A DNA stretch of 64,000 nucleotides, from positions 1,273,286 through 1,337,285 of the forward strand of contig JALQBC010000009.1 of the NCBI GenBank assembly GCA_023375675.1. Reading direction: 5' to 3'. Positions within the stretch are counted from its first letter, which is position 1; each line of letters opens with the position of its first letter. Under the pieces are notes generated by a model. The model was given only the letters and a program-made list of their open reading frames with translations, was not told the origin of the DNA and did no database searches. Source of the stretch: Cytospora piceicola. Its lineage: Eukaryota > Ascomycota > Sordariomycetes > Diaporthales > Cytosporaceae. The position numbers and the translations under genes are program-made. This document shows, piece after piece, positions 37,048-48,690 of the stretch.

Positions 37048-38983
37048 ATGGCCCCTGTGGTGGAATCACGAAGAGACGAGGACGAAGCTAGAAGAGGCCC
37101 CCAACGAGTACATTTGCGACAGCGAAAAACTCGGGGTATGGGCTCTAGGAAGTCTGTCAAGAACCTCTCGGTCGGGTCAAGGGATGAGAGTGTGCGCAGG
37201 GAAGATAAGGTCGATAGTGGCGGAGACGATCACCAGGGGAAACAACACAGACGGAGGAAGGGAGAGACAGATGACGACGACGCTTACAGCGATAAAGACG
37301 ATCACAACCATACAGCCGTCCCTACTTCTTCATCAGTGGTGCTCCCACTTACGTCCTTAGCGACAGCCAACCTCGAGACCATGCCCACGTCTACTCTGTC
37401 ACGCTTACCCCAGTCGACAACGGATGTGCTGATCCCCGCCAACCCGCAAATATCCGTTTCGGTTTGGCCTGCCACCTTGACCTCCTTCATACCACTAATG
37501 GCGACCCAATCCGTCGTGACAATATCGACAGCGTCAGCAAATGCTCAACCCAGGCAAGCCAGTGCCGACCCATATACGTCAACGTCAAGAGCTCTTATTT
37601 CGTCAACGTGCACTCAGTCCGATGTTCAGGCAACGCTTTTCGCCTTCGGGAACACGCCCACCCCAATAGTCTCTGTCGACGATGTGAACAATGACTATGA
37701 TGATATGGGTCATGGAGGTAACCACCATGGCGGTCAAGGTGATTCTTCAGGGACATTGAGTCCTGGCGCTGAGCATGCGCTCATCTCGGTGGGTGCAATA
37801 GGTAAGTTTATGCTGGAATCGTCTATCAGTGGACTTTGTAAGATGTTGGACAACTCACTGAACCCAAATTGCAGGGGGTTTCATCATTGTGTGTTTCGTC
37901 TTCTGGATGGCATGGCGTATGATGAAGAAGTCCAAGAGGAAGGCAGATGGTGTCTACAGAATTCGATCCTCGCCGCCGAACACACTACTTCACTTCGGGC
38001 GTAGCCAAAGAGGGTGGCAAGGTCTGGACGATACGCCGAACGAGATGCTTGACTCACCCCCGAGATATGAAAAGACACCCTCGATAGGCCAGTCAGATGA
38101 GCTCTACTCGACGAACAGCCCGAGGTCTCAAGCGCAATTCAAGGGGAAGCAGGGGCCGATGGCATTACCTCAGCTGCAAACGAACCTCTCGTCCTCCGAC
38201 ACCTTCAGCCCGTATTCCACTCCGACACCCGTCGACGTACAAAACCCGCAGATTGTATCCCCCCTCTCTTCGCAGATGAGCCAGCAGCCTGCCGCTCTTC
38301 CTCAACTCCAAACCATCCTTTCCCCAGCAAACAATGCCAACCTACCCACCGATAGTATATCACCGGGTAATATTACTACTATAAGCCCGATAAGCACCGC
38401 TCGATATGGAACAACGATGGGGACAATAGCGACAGACTGCTCACCGATGGCGGATCCGTTCTATAACCAGGCCGAAATCGCCCGCCAGCCTTTCAGCGCA
38501 TACGATCCATCTAGGCGGCATGTCTACCGCGTATCAGAGCTGTCATCCCTCTCATCTGGATTCGGTGATGGCGACATCATAATCCCGCCGCCAGCAGCCT
38601 TTCAAACCAGTCCCCCGGATGTCTCCCGAATCAGTTACCAGCAAGTCCCCAGCGTCGGCAGGAAAGACAGCATCGCCAATGCGAGTGAGGCTGACAGCAG
38701 CAATCGCGACACGGTTTATACAGCTACTAGCGAGGACATGCCTATGAGATATAGGACAGTGAACAGCTGGGTAAATCAGCAGACCGGACGTGTTCAACGA
38801 GCGGCACAGAAGGCTGACGAAGATGTCCCACCCGTGCCGATCATGCCTCCGGAGGAGAAGTACACAATGATGATGGACGACGAGGAACCTCGGCGGCCGG
38901 ACACGGTGCCGGTGCGAGCCCTGCCTCAAGGTGCAGTGAACTTGCCGCGCCCATATGCGGAAGACAAGGAGATGAACCCTTGA
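37048..38983 (+). CDS. Ser/Thr-rich single-pass membrane protein, unknown function
   Basis: Two exons: 37048-37801 and 37875-38983 (620 aa); the 73-nt intron has a GTAAGT donor and TTGCAG acceptor and interrupts the codon for the Gly that starts the membrane helix. Residues 1-85 are highly charged (Arg/Lys/Asp) with no signal peptide. Residues 86-240 are Ser/Thr/Pro-rich with a Gly/His/Asp patch. A single membrane helix follows at about 246-268 (LISVGAIGGFIIVCFVFW), with basic KKSKRK on its C-terminal side. That points to a cytoplasmic tail of about 350 residues, Pro/Ser/Gln-rich and probably disordered. The layout (Ser/Thr-rich ectodomain, one helix, long tail) resembles fungal Mid2/Wsc-like surface sensors, but the missing signal peptide and Cys-rich domain mean this is only an analogy. 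Confidence 0.82.
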
Positions 38984-40135
38984 GATATGAGAAGAGCGGA
39001 AGAGTAATGAATGAGGGGACTACGGCACTCATTTTGCCGACAAAAAATAATCGCTACCGTCCGAGCCAGGACCGGCACGATTCACGGACTACACGCAAAC
39101 ACCACAGGCCCAAGGGCTTTACCCATTCTAACGACTGTACCTATTTCCTGTACATATTTCCAGGATCATGTTACCGCTTATACCTGTCTTGCCTCTTCTC
39201 TTCACCCAGCCTGGTGCTGTCATGAGAAGAGGCAACAGTTTGCGGGAACCGCTCTCTGTCGACGAATACGCCCAGATGCACAGAAAGTATCAAGCGAGGT
39301 ATTGCAGGCCGGGCATGGAAGTAGTTAGAACAATGTATAACATACATAAAAAATATAGTAATTCGACACAACATGACAGAAAAACTCGCATTCTCTGGTC
39401 CCCTTTACTCCCTGTTTTCCTGTATATTCATTGTGTGTGTATACCTGTTCTTTCCAAGAAGAGAAAACAGGAAATAGTCGCGTGCAACCTCCAAAGTAGA
39501 GATTCAAGGTACTTTGGGATCCTGGGCAGGACTCAGAGGATGTCAAACATGAATAACATGAGAATATGCTCGCCAGCCACACGAAGTCGTTATTCGCTAG
39601 ACCATTGCCTGCGTCTCACGAGACCTGCATTGTACATATTTTGGCAAGAATAAGCTTGGAATTATACGCCATGGGGTGTGATAACTGAGACTATGGACAG
39701 CGGGTGAGCCTCAACTCGAAGGAGGGGGGTGGGGATTTCCGCATGTACAATACCGCAAACAGACGGACAAATTTTCCAGAAAAGGAGAGGAGAAGAGTTG
39801 GAGAAAGAAGGAATAAAACAACAACAAAGGGAGAGCCTGCCCCCGGCAACAGCTATCATGCTTCTTCTGCCCTTGCCTGCCAACCTGGCCAACCTCACAC
39901 CGCCACCTACGTCTTGCCTACATGCCCAACCGTGCCACACGATGCGCTGGCCAGAACGAATGATCGTCGTGTGAGAGAAGAAAAGCAAAAAGACGAATAA
40001 CAGCCGCACACTTTAATTCCACAACCCGACGACACTGTGTCCCCGTGCCGCTCCCGGCCACCCGTGACCTCGGCAAACCCAAAGCAGAGATGCCGATGTG
40101 TGTCACAGGCCAGTCCTCCTCTGCCGTCCCCCTTT
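38984..40135. terminator. Convergent 3' regions of two genes
   Basis: Between the stop codons of the membrane-protein gene (plus) and the RRM gene (minus). Holds both 3' UTRs; A/T-rich stretches such as 39345-39365 and an AATAA-type signal near 39648 are plausible polyadenylation signals. No further gene supported. Confidence 0.45.
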
Positions 40136-41933
40136 CTACCTCTCACGGCGCGCGCTGCCGTCGGCAATGACCACAGAGAACTTGCTGCAGTTGTTGCCGC
40201 TGCTGCCCCCACCGTGCCTCTCCTTCTCCTTGCCCTTCCCCTTGAGCCCCCTGTCCCGGGACGAGGACGCCTCGGAGACGGTACTGCTCCCGACCACGAG
40301 CGGCCCAGACTTGCCCGAGGAGACGGGCGGGGAGGCCTTCGAGGAGCCGCCGCCCCTCTCGCCCCTGTCCTTCTCCCTCTTCTTCGCCCCGTCCTCCCTC
40401 CTGTCGCCGTGCTGCCTGCCGCTCCGGTGGCCCCTCGACGACGACGACGACGACGACGGCACGGCTGGGGCCCCCGCCGCCCCGCCGCCGCCGCTGCTCC
40501 CGACGGCCTCGCCCTCCTTCAGCAGGCGCACCTCGAGCCTCCTCCCCTTGAACTCGGCCCCGTCGAGCACGCCGACCATGCGGCGGGCCAGGTCCGCGGT
40601 GCGGAAGTGCGCGAGCGCCCACCCCCGCGGGTTCCGGTCCCTGTCGAGCGGCACCTCGACCAGGCTGATCATGTCGGCCTCGCGGCCCGCCGCCTCGCGG
40701 ACCATCCTGCGGACCTGCTCCTCCGACGCCCGCCGCGGCAGCTCGCGGATGTGGATGCCCCGCTGCTCCGTGTAGACCACCCCGCCGGCCGGCAGCGGCC
40801 GGGGGGGCCTGGGCGCCGTGGTGGCCGCCGGCCCCGCGGGCAGTTCTGCGGGCGGGCCGGCGAGGGACATGGCCGCGGGCGGCGCGTAGTACTCGCCGTA
40901 GGGCTGGGCTGGTTGCACCGCGTACGACGCCGAGTGGTCGTACATGGCTGGCTGCCGGTCTGGTGCCGCTGGGTACCCGTAGTATGCTTGTGCTGCCGAG
41001 CCGTAGCCGTAGGCCGACATGGGGTCCGGCTGAGATGCCAGTGTGTTCCAGCTCGGCATGATCGCCTGGGTGTATACCGAGTCCGGGGTGGCCATGTAGC
41101 TCGCCGAGGACACGGGCACGGCGTGGCGTTTGTTACTCTGTATAGATGGTAGTAGCATCAGCGTCTGAGCATCGGCAGGGGTGTGTGGCAGGTGTACTTC
41201 CGCAACGGCTTTTCACTTTGTGGGTATGATTTTGAGTGGTTTGCAGACAGATATAAATCCTGACGTACCTGGTCATACCTCGAGCCTGTGGTGGATGTGG
41301 GTGAACCAAGGCCTGTCGATTCTGTGTACGACACAGGGCTGCCTTTCGTGTGGATCGAGCTCTCAGGGGCAGAAACAGAAGTTGCGTTAGCAGTTTTGGA
41401 CGATGTGCGAGTGGTAGAGCCGGACTTCTCGGAAACCACCAGGTCTCGGACTTTGAGTGGCTTGTCGGCGTTCCTGTCATCGGCAATGATTGCTCGGCCG
41501 TTGAATTCCTTGCCATTGAGATGATCTGAGATTTCTCAACGTCAGATCCTGTCAAGACTGCGAGATCATGCAGGGAGTCTCGCCCTGTAAGAGACGTATC
41601 ACATTGGGAGGGAGGGTATGACAGTACCGAACGCTGCTCTGAAGTTGTTGTATCCATTCACCCTGACCCAACCAGATGTGCTCTTATTGAAGATCTCAAC
41701 GTGGTCTACAGTGCAGACAGGCTTGATGTAGTCCTTGAGTCCCTGCCACGTTGTGTTGAATGGAAGCTGCACATTGTACCGATCAGCATCAAGTCCTCAG
41801 CCTGGGTACTACGGCACTTCTCCTGTCACCACTCCTTGGTCTCACGAACGTTGGATATTGGGATATAATATTTCCCCGTCTGGTTGCCTGGTGGCACCAC
41901 ATCCTTGGGAAGCCCACAATCCGCAGCTGTCAT
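40136..41933 (-). CDS. RNA-binding protein with two RRM domains
   Basis: Minimal four-exon model: 41933-41850, 41766-41628, 41525-41269, 41137-40136 (493 aa), all phases consistent. RRM1 is rebuilt across the first three exons: YYIPISN, then LPFNTTWQGLKDYI, VRVNGYNNFRAAF and HLNGKEFNG. This continuity is the main evidence for the small exons. RRM2 lies wholly in the last exon (GIHIRELPRRASEEQVRRM ... GWALAHF ... RRLEVRLL). A Tyr/Ala/Pro-rich region precedes RRM2. A Ser/Gly/Arg/Lys-rich tail follows it. The first donor (GTTCGT) is weak, and the last acceptor could be earlier in frame. The true start may be farther upstream: an in-frame-looking exon at 42249-42385 (MSDAMDTTQVLTIQEVVADI...) has strong GTATGT donors near its end, but I could not join it with confidence. 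RNA target unknown. Confidence 0.78.
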
Positions 41934-43437
41934 GGTTATTGTTCCGGGAAGCGGCAGGAAGGAACGCTCTGAAGATAGCACGAGGCGCGAGGAAGGGAGC
42001 ACGAGAGGCGGATATCCAGTTGTACGAGATTGTTATCTGAGAGCTACCAAGGACAACCAAAGAATATGTTGCACACAGTCGAGTCGGAATATATGCAGTG
42101 CAGCCCAGATCGGATGTTGAGACCTGGGTGGGTTGGCAGAAGGGGTGTCGAATATATATCGAGAGGACTACCCAGTGCGGTGCGAGCCTCCACGGCATAC
42201 ATACTGGGGTTGCCTGTGAACGAACGGGTTCTCGTCGGCGGTACATACCTTCCAATCCAATGTATTCTTTCGCCTGAGGCTTGAAACCTGTCGGTGTATA
42301 CGCTCCCTGGGTCTTCATCCTGCCGAATATCTGCAACGACTTCTTGAATAGTAAGTACCTGAGTTGTATCCATGGCGTCCGACATGTTTGTACGTGCTTT
42401 TTCTTGAAGAAACACCGGCATTCATCCGATAGCTGACCGTACTGTGCCATTGGCTCCGGATATGGAAGAAGGTATCTCGACCGTCTATCCTCGACCAAAG
42501 GCTCGAACATGGTCGGGCCGACGGCCGCTTTCTCCCCAGGCCGTTCAATTCCCACAGGTATAAGCCGTACAACATCCTTGGGTACGAAACGCTGTCAATT
42601 AAGAGTAATGGCTTAGTGTGACTTCGCTAGTCACTCGTGCAGCTACATCATGTACCGTGAAGGAGGCTTATGTGCAGAAGCTCGCGACAAGATTTATGAT
42701 ACATCACACTTGTCGACCATTAACAAACACACACATGGTGGTGTCCGTGCGACCCAAGAACTCGGGTACTTGTGGCCTTTGTTCTATGCGGCTCGGTGTG
42801 GGGGGACGCAGGCTGACATGGTCCCTGCCATCCTCCATCTCGTCAGGCAGTCAATCAGGTCATTGGCCGCTGAAATGAGACAAGGGTAGAGGCTGCAGGT
42901 CACGGCACGCCGCGACTGTCTCACCCTCCTGTTGCGGCTCCTATAGCAAACTCGGCAACGGACTATGTCCAGATGTGGATGGGTTTCGATATCATGAAAG
43001 TCTGGCGCATGATCATGCAGTTTGCTAATCTGCAACTTGATACAGATATACTGCGGTTGCGATACCAGTGGTCGCAAACAAGTGGTTCTGCGTCCCGTGC
43101 CTTGCTCCGCAAGGGAAGTTCACCAACAGACGTTGTGTGTTGAAATTTGGTCAGAACCTGTCATTATGCCTCTATCGTGTCCAATGGCCTGCATAAAGCT
43201 TGTCAATGGCTGGGAACTCGGCCAGTCTTCGGATGAACACCGCTGGCCCTTCGAGCTAGGGGTCATCATCAGGTCATTGTCAATGCTCATCATGTCCAGG
43301 ACCTGCAGATATGATTGATGTTTGCGTTTGTACCGAGAGAGAACATTGTGGCATCTGACAACGCGAGGCAGCGTAGTAGTCCCCGCAATTGGGAATGACA
43401 ACATCAATCCTCACCACCGAACCATCAAGGATCGTTC
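41934..43437. other. Upstream region of the RRM gene, possible extra 5' exon
   Basis: The minus-strand segment 42385-42249 encodes a protein-like 45-residue stretch beginning MSDAMDTTQ and ending HWIGR before a GTATGT donor; a second GTATGT lies about 55 nt further on. It may be the real first coding exon of the RRM protein or part of its 5' leader. The rest (42422-43437) is intergenic between two tandem minus-strand genes. Confidence 0.4.
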
Positions 43438-45108
43438 TTATGGCTTCTTGAAACAGAAGGTATCGTCGAGTTCGCTCGCCTCCTCTTCATACTCACCATT
43501 GGTATGCGCAGTCATAGTATGCGGGGTATCATCGTTCAGCAGGGTGTTTGACTCGCCATCAGAGGACCAAGGAACGGATTCGTTATCGTCCACGGCCAGT
43601 GAAGCCAGCAAGTATTGTCTGCTGTTGGAAGCGAACAGGGCGCCTGGTTCCAAGCCATCCACATTGAGCCAATGCACCTGCATCCTGCCACTGGAGAGTC
43701 GACCAGAAAAGTCCAAGGGTTTCGGGCCGTCTGACAAGGGATCCCATATGAACGCAAGCGAGTCATATGAGTCGCCCTCACAGACTATTAGTAAGGTCTC
43801 GCGGATGGTGGGATGCCACGAGACTCTCAAGATATTTCCATGGAATAGCAGGACTGCCCTGAGTTCGGCGGTCGTTGTATCCCATATCCAGATCGTGCTT
43901 GGCGCATCGTCGAGTTTCGTAGCAAGGAGTGCCGATGACGCATCGAAAGCCATAAGAGCACAACCGGATTGGGGAGTATTGCCCGCAGCTTGCCCATTCG
44001 GGGGGTAGATGGTCTGCAGAGCTCGTACGAAATGGTGACCTGAGCTGCCGATTTGTTCTTGCCAGACCTGCTAGACTTGGTTACTATCAACGGTGAAGAA
44101 GTATGACGATATACAGCTAAGATGTCTCGTACCTGGAGGGCGTCTGTGGGCGCTATGCTACCCGGATGCTGCAGCTGCAGGGCTTCGGTGACAGATGTCA
44201 TGTCCAGGATGCATATGCGCCTACTGCTGTCACCGATGGCCAGGAGCCGGGCATCTGCAGAAAATTCCACCACCTTCACGCCGGGACCAAGGTTGATGTC
44301 GGCATCAGCCGGCACAAGGGGTTGGGGGCCAGACCAGGCCTTGAACAGATTCCCGTCAGAAGTGTAAAACAAAACCCTGTGGCCGTGAGCTGCAGCCTCC
44401 CAGGTTACCAACCATCTCCCATCGGAACTCCACACCAGGCCTTGGGCATCGATTGTGTCCGGGAACCAGGATCTCTGCACTTCCTTGGTGACAGGGTGGT
44501 GTATGCTTATAGTGTCCTTGCCTGACATGCGGGTCAGAATAGTCAGATGTTGTGTTCCTGGCCGAAAACAGAACCCCCTGCAGGTGGAGGCGGGTGTTGT
44601 GTAGGATTTTGTGTTGGCTATCTCCACGGCCTTAGAGGAGACGAGGTCGAATACAGCAAACCTGAGCCCCAAGGTTGCACATACGCAGACTTGGCTGTCA
44701 GTTGGGCCGAAGCCTATGAAGACTGGCCTGGAAGCCGGGGGAACAGGGCTGCGTATTGTTGCATGGAAGTCGTTTTCAAGAACGGAGAAGACGTGGATCT
44801 GGTCGACGGAGGCAACAAGAATCAGTCGAGACGACAATGACCACTCAAAGAAAGCCACGGGTCCAGAGAAATCGCGAGGTAGGTTGATCTTCCTGACGAT
44901 AGTCATAGAATCAACGGCACGTATGTGAATGGCCGAGGCAGACAGGGTGGCCACGAGCTTTCCATGAGGGCTGGGCAGACAGTGAGGTGAAGCTGTGAAC
45001 GGTGATCAGCTTTGACTCTATGAGATGGATGCACACCTGCAGCGTGACACAATGCATCAAACAAACTAGGGCTGTTGTCTCACCCTCAAAGCTCCTGGAG
45101 AAGCGCAT
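43438..45108 (-). CDS. WRAP73/WDR8-like WD-repeat protein
   Basis: Three exons: 45108-45084, 44992-44133, 44067-43438 (504 aa); donors GTGAGA and GTACGA, acceptors TTCACAG and TAGCAG, phases all consistent. The 25-nt first exon encodes MRFSRSFE, matching the family's short start before a SPHGKLVATLS beta-propeller strand. Further WD-like elements: FFEWSLSSRLILVAS, LVWSSDGRWLVTWE, VEFSADARLLAIGDSS, LMAFDASSALLATK and IWIWDTTTAELRAVL. In animals and fission yeast this family works at centrosomes or spindle pole bodies, and in Aspergillus An-WDR8 partners TINA, anchoring microtubule ends. Function here is transferred from the family. The C-terminal 60 residues are acidic and variable. Divergent from the molybdenum-cofactor gene, with about 1 kb between start codons. 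Confidence 0.87.
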
Positions 45109-46145
45109 GTTGCGAGTGTGGAGAGAATCCTCCCCAAGGGATGGTCGTGATAGTCTTAGTCGAAAGCCTTCCTTGATCGATGATGATATGCAGCAGGCCC
45201 TCACTAAAGCAGGTGATGCATCACAATGTCGCCTCGGCGGAGGGTGGAACGGGCAGTAGCATCCGCGTATCGAGTAGGATCTCGAACCTTGACCCGGATA
45301 GTAACAGCTTGCAGGCGATCATCAACCTCAGATGGTGAGGTGATGAAATAGTCAGAAGCCCGTGCTGTGGTGATGCGCAAGCCGCCGTTGCACTGTACGT
45401 GATTTCCTTGGGCATGTTTTGTAGGGTTAGGGGTACTGAAGATGCCGTACCTTAGTACTTAGGTATGTATCGTACCCCGGCAACGCTACTGTCTGTCATC
45501 CGCTTCCAGCCTGTGTCAGTCTACGCTAATGTACCTACCTAGGCTAGCTACTTAGGCTAGGTACCCTATGTACCCAGTAGGCCGCCATTGATAGCATTAG
45601 TAGGGTAACAGCACGTATTTGTAACCACAGCCTTATCATTTACTATTGTCCCGTTACCGGGCTTCCCGTCTCCAATAAATCGGCCTATCAGATATTCTTC
45701 AACCCTTCGTTCGCCACGCCCTTGCTCACTTGACAGCATCTCCAACTCTCCAACTTCAAGTACACTTATCAAGAGGACTCGATCATATATTTACCCCGAG
45801 TTCCATCCCAAGTCAGCCGTGGGACTTATTGAGTTGCACAGGACATAGTGTCCCATCTCCATGGTCCTGGATCTTGGGCTTGATATTTCACACATATCCA
45901 TCTGTACCTCCAACGCCAGCTGCTGGTTCTGATGGTTGTGTTCCACAACGTCTTCGTACAGCTTACCGGTCTCGATTATGCATTGCTTTGAACATCATAT
46001 CGATGACTGATTTCCGGATATGGTCATGAGAACATTGATTACATAGCACGGCATCAACAACAACCACACTCCCCTGGTTAGCTGTGAGCCCGACACGTCA
46101 CAAACTTTGCAATAGAAAAGGGCTGTTCGTTACGAACTGCACAAG
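45109..46145. promoter_or_regulatory. Shared divergent promoter region
   Basis: About 1 kb between the WRAP73-like start (minus) and the molybdenum-cofactor gene start (plus). Contains a TACCTAGG/CTTAGG-rich simple stretch (about 45445-45570) of the same style as 3110-3180. No nitrogen-control site was assigned with confidence. Confidence 0.45.
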
Positions 46146-48639
46146 ATGAGTCCGTCAGTACGGGCCGTCCCAGTCCAACGATGGTTGCGTCTCAGCCAAC
46201 GAGGAATCCGTGGAACCCAAGGACCCCTATGTCGCCCTCAAAGCCATGCAGCTACCCGTGACTCTCAACAAGGAATTCTTCACCGGACAATCACAACATC
46301 TGCAGCTGCAGCACACCGGCCTGACCAGGCTGGGACTTCAGGCAACCCCCACGATGTTTGCTTGCCTTCGTCCAACCCCGTCACAGCTCATGCTCCCGCG
46401 CCATCAGCACAACCACAGCAGCCACCGTCACCATTCACCTCTCGCCGACGTGCCATCATCGAGGACGCCAAACCCTTCTCAGACTTCCTGACGGACACTT
46501 TCAACCGGCAGCACGACTACCTCCGCATATCGCTCACGGAGAAGTGCAACCTGCGCTGCGTCTACTGCATGCCTGAGGAGGGTGTGCCCCTCTCGCCGCC
46601 GCGCGAGCTCCTCACCACCCCGGAGACGGTCCTCCTCGCCTCGACTTTCGTCTCCCAGGGTGTCACCAAGATCCGGCTCACGGGCGGCGAGCCCACTGTG
46701 CGCCCTGACATCCTGCCCCTCATGCAACAGCTCGGTGCCCTCCGCCCCCACGGCCTGCGCGAGCTCTGTATCACCACCAACGGCATCGCCCTGCACCGCA
46801 AGCTGGAGTCCATGGTCGAGTCCGGGCTCACCGGTGTGAACCTCAGTCTCGACACGCTCGACCCGTGGCAGTTCCAGATCATGACCCGGCGGAGAGGGTT
46901 CGAGGCCGTGCAGAAGAGCATCGCCCGGATCCACGAGCTCAACCGGGCGGGCGCGGGCGTCAGGTTCAAGATCAACTGCGTCGTCATGCGTGGCATCAAT
47001 GACCGTGAGGTCCTCAAGTTTGTCGAGATGACGAGGGATAGCGATGTTGAAGTCCGCTTCATCGAGTATATGCCCTTTGACGGCAACAAATGGAGCAAGG
47101 GCAAGATGTTCAGCTACGGGGAGATGCTGGACCTTATCCGTGAGCACTACCCCTCGCTGCAGAAGGTACAGGACCACAAGAATGATACCAGCAAGACGTG
47201 GCATATACCAGGCTTTGCTGGGCGCCTCGGCTTTGTCACGAGTATGACGCACAATTTCTGCGGTTCTTGCAACCGTCTTCGTATCACCAGTGACGGCAAC
47301 CTCAAGGTTTGCCTCTTTGGCAACGCCGAGGTGTCGCTCCGGGATGCTCTTAGGGAGGCCAATGGCGGGGAGCCGATTGATGAGGAGGCGCTTGCCAGAC
47401 TGAAGAAGGTTGCTATGGACCAGCAATTTGCCTCGTCGATTCGGCCAGAGGACGGTGGGAAAGCGCTGCTGCTGTCACCGAATTCAGATGAGCTGCTCAA
47501 CATCATTGGAGCTGCGGTCAAGAGGAAGAAGGAGAAGCACGCCGGCATTGGCGAGTTGGAGCATATGAAGAACAGACCCATGATATTAATAGGTGGGTAG
47601 CCCTGATCTTCCGCCTGCGCGAGGCATTTGATTTTCTTTGCATTGGATGGAGTTTGGTCTGCTTGATATCAAATGTTTGCATGGCATCATGGATGGATGA
47701 GAGCACGATTGGGCGGAACATGCCAAGATGGGTTTTGCACATAAGCGATTGGCGCAGACTGGAATAATTGGCTAAGTTTCTTGGTATATAGATCGAATGT
47801 CATCGTCCCTAAAAAGTCATGGGCAAAATGACCATGGGCTCGACCGAGCCTCTCTTGAAGCCATGAGGCATGCTACTACATCATCGATGCCCTCGCTCTC
47901 ATCTACACGGATCCCCATCCCCCTCCATCTCCTTTCCTCCACAGCCAGGCTGGGACCTTTCTCGCAACACACACGCCTCTTCTCTACCACCGCCAGATCT
48001 GCATCCAGGGAATCAAGAGATGACATATCGCCTTTTCCACCCCTTTCTGCCTCCCACCCAACCACCCCTTCCACCACCACCAACAACAACAACAACGACA
48101 ACAAGAAGACCAACGACCCCGAACAACCCAGGCTCACCCACCTCTCCCCCACGGGCGAAGCACACATGGTCTCGATAGCCCACAAGCAGCCCACCACGCG
48201 CACCGCCACGGCCGCCTGCACCGTGCACTTCTCGGGCGCGGCGGCCCTCCGGCTGGTGCGGGAGAACGGCCACAGGAAGGGCGACGTGCTGGGCGTGGCG
48301 CGCATCGCGGGCATCATGGCGGCCAAGAGGACGCCCGACATCATCCCGCTGTGCCACCCCGTCATGCTGTCGCACGTCAGCGTCGACCTGGCCGTGGGGG
48401 ACCCCGGGGCCGGGGCCGGAGGCGCCGGCGGCGACAGGCTCGAGGTGTCGGCCACGGTGACGTGCGACGGCAAGACGGGCGTCGAGATGGAGGCGCTGAC
48501 CGCCGCGTCCGCGGCGGCGCTCACCGTCTATGACATGTGCAAGGCGGTGGACAAGGGGATGCGGATCGAGGGGCTGCGGGTCGTGGCGAAGGAAGGGGGG
48601 AAGAGTGGGAGGTGGGTAGAGGGGATAAAGACGGATTAA
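46146..48639 (+). CDS. cnxABC: Molybdenum-cofactor biosynthesis protein, MoaA-MoaC type (cyclic pyranopterin monophosphate synthesis)
   Basis: Two exons: 46146-47592 and 47792-48639 (764-aa fusion). MoaA half (GTP 3',8-cyclase, radical SAM): first cluster Cys134/138/141 (CNLRCVYC), GGEP at 180-183, second cluster Cys372/375/389 (CGSC ... VC). MoaC half (cyclic pyranopterin synthase) about 595-764, with KRTPDIIPLCHPVMLSHV and the EMEALTAASAAAL helix. Together they convert GTP to cPMP, the first step of molybdopterin synthesis, needed for nitrate reductase. An Arg-rich N-terminus (VQRWLRLSQRG) suggests mitochondrial import. The 199-nt intron (donor G|GTGGGT, branch GCTAAG, acceptor TATAG) joins ...PMILI to DRMSSSLK in phase. 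If it is not spliced, the frame ends at 47600 as a 484-aa MoaA with C-terminal Gly-Gly; the second frame also has its own ATG at 47797. Equivalent to Aspergillus cnxABC and Neurospora nit-7. Confidence 0.93.
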
Positions 48640-48690
48640 GGCTACTGCTCAAGGAAGAGCGTTCTACGAACAGGAATTACAGGGCACAGG

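Noticed and set aside
40037..41152. 371-codon frame opposite the RRM gene
   Set aside because: Antisense, Arg/Pro-rich, no motif; the sense strand encodes RRM2.
46479..47426. 315-codon frame opposite the MoaA domain
   Set aside because: Antisense shadow; the sense strand holds all radical-SAM cysteines.
6150..48639. A secondary-metabolite or defence gene cluster
   Set aside because: No polyketide, peptide-synthetase, terpene, NLR or toxin-type genes seen; the genes are unrelated housekeeping and surface functions.
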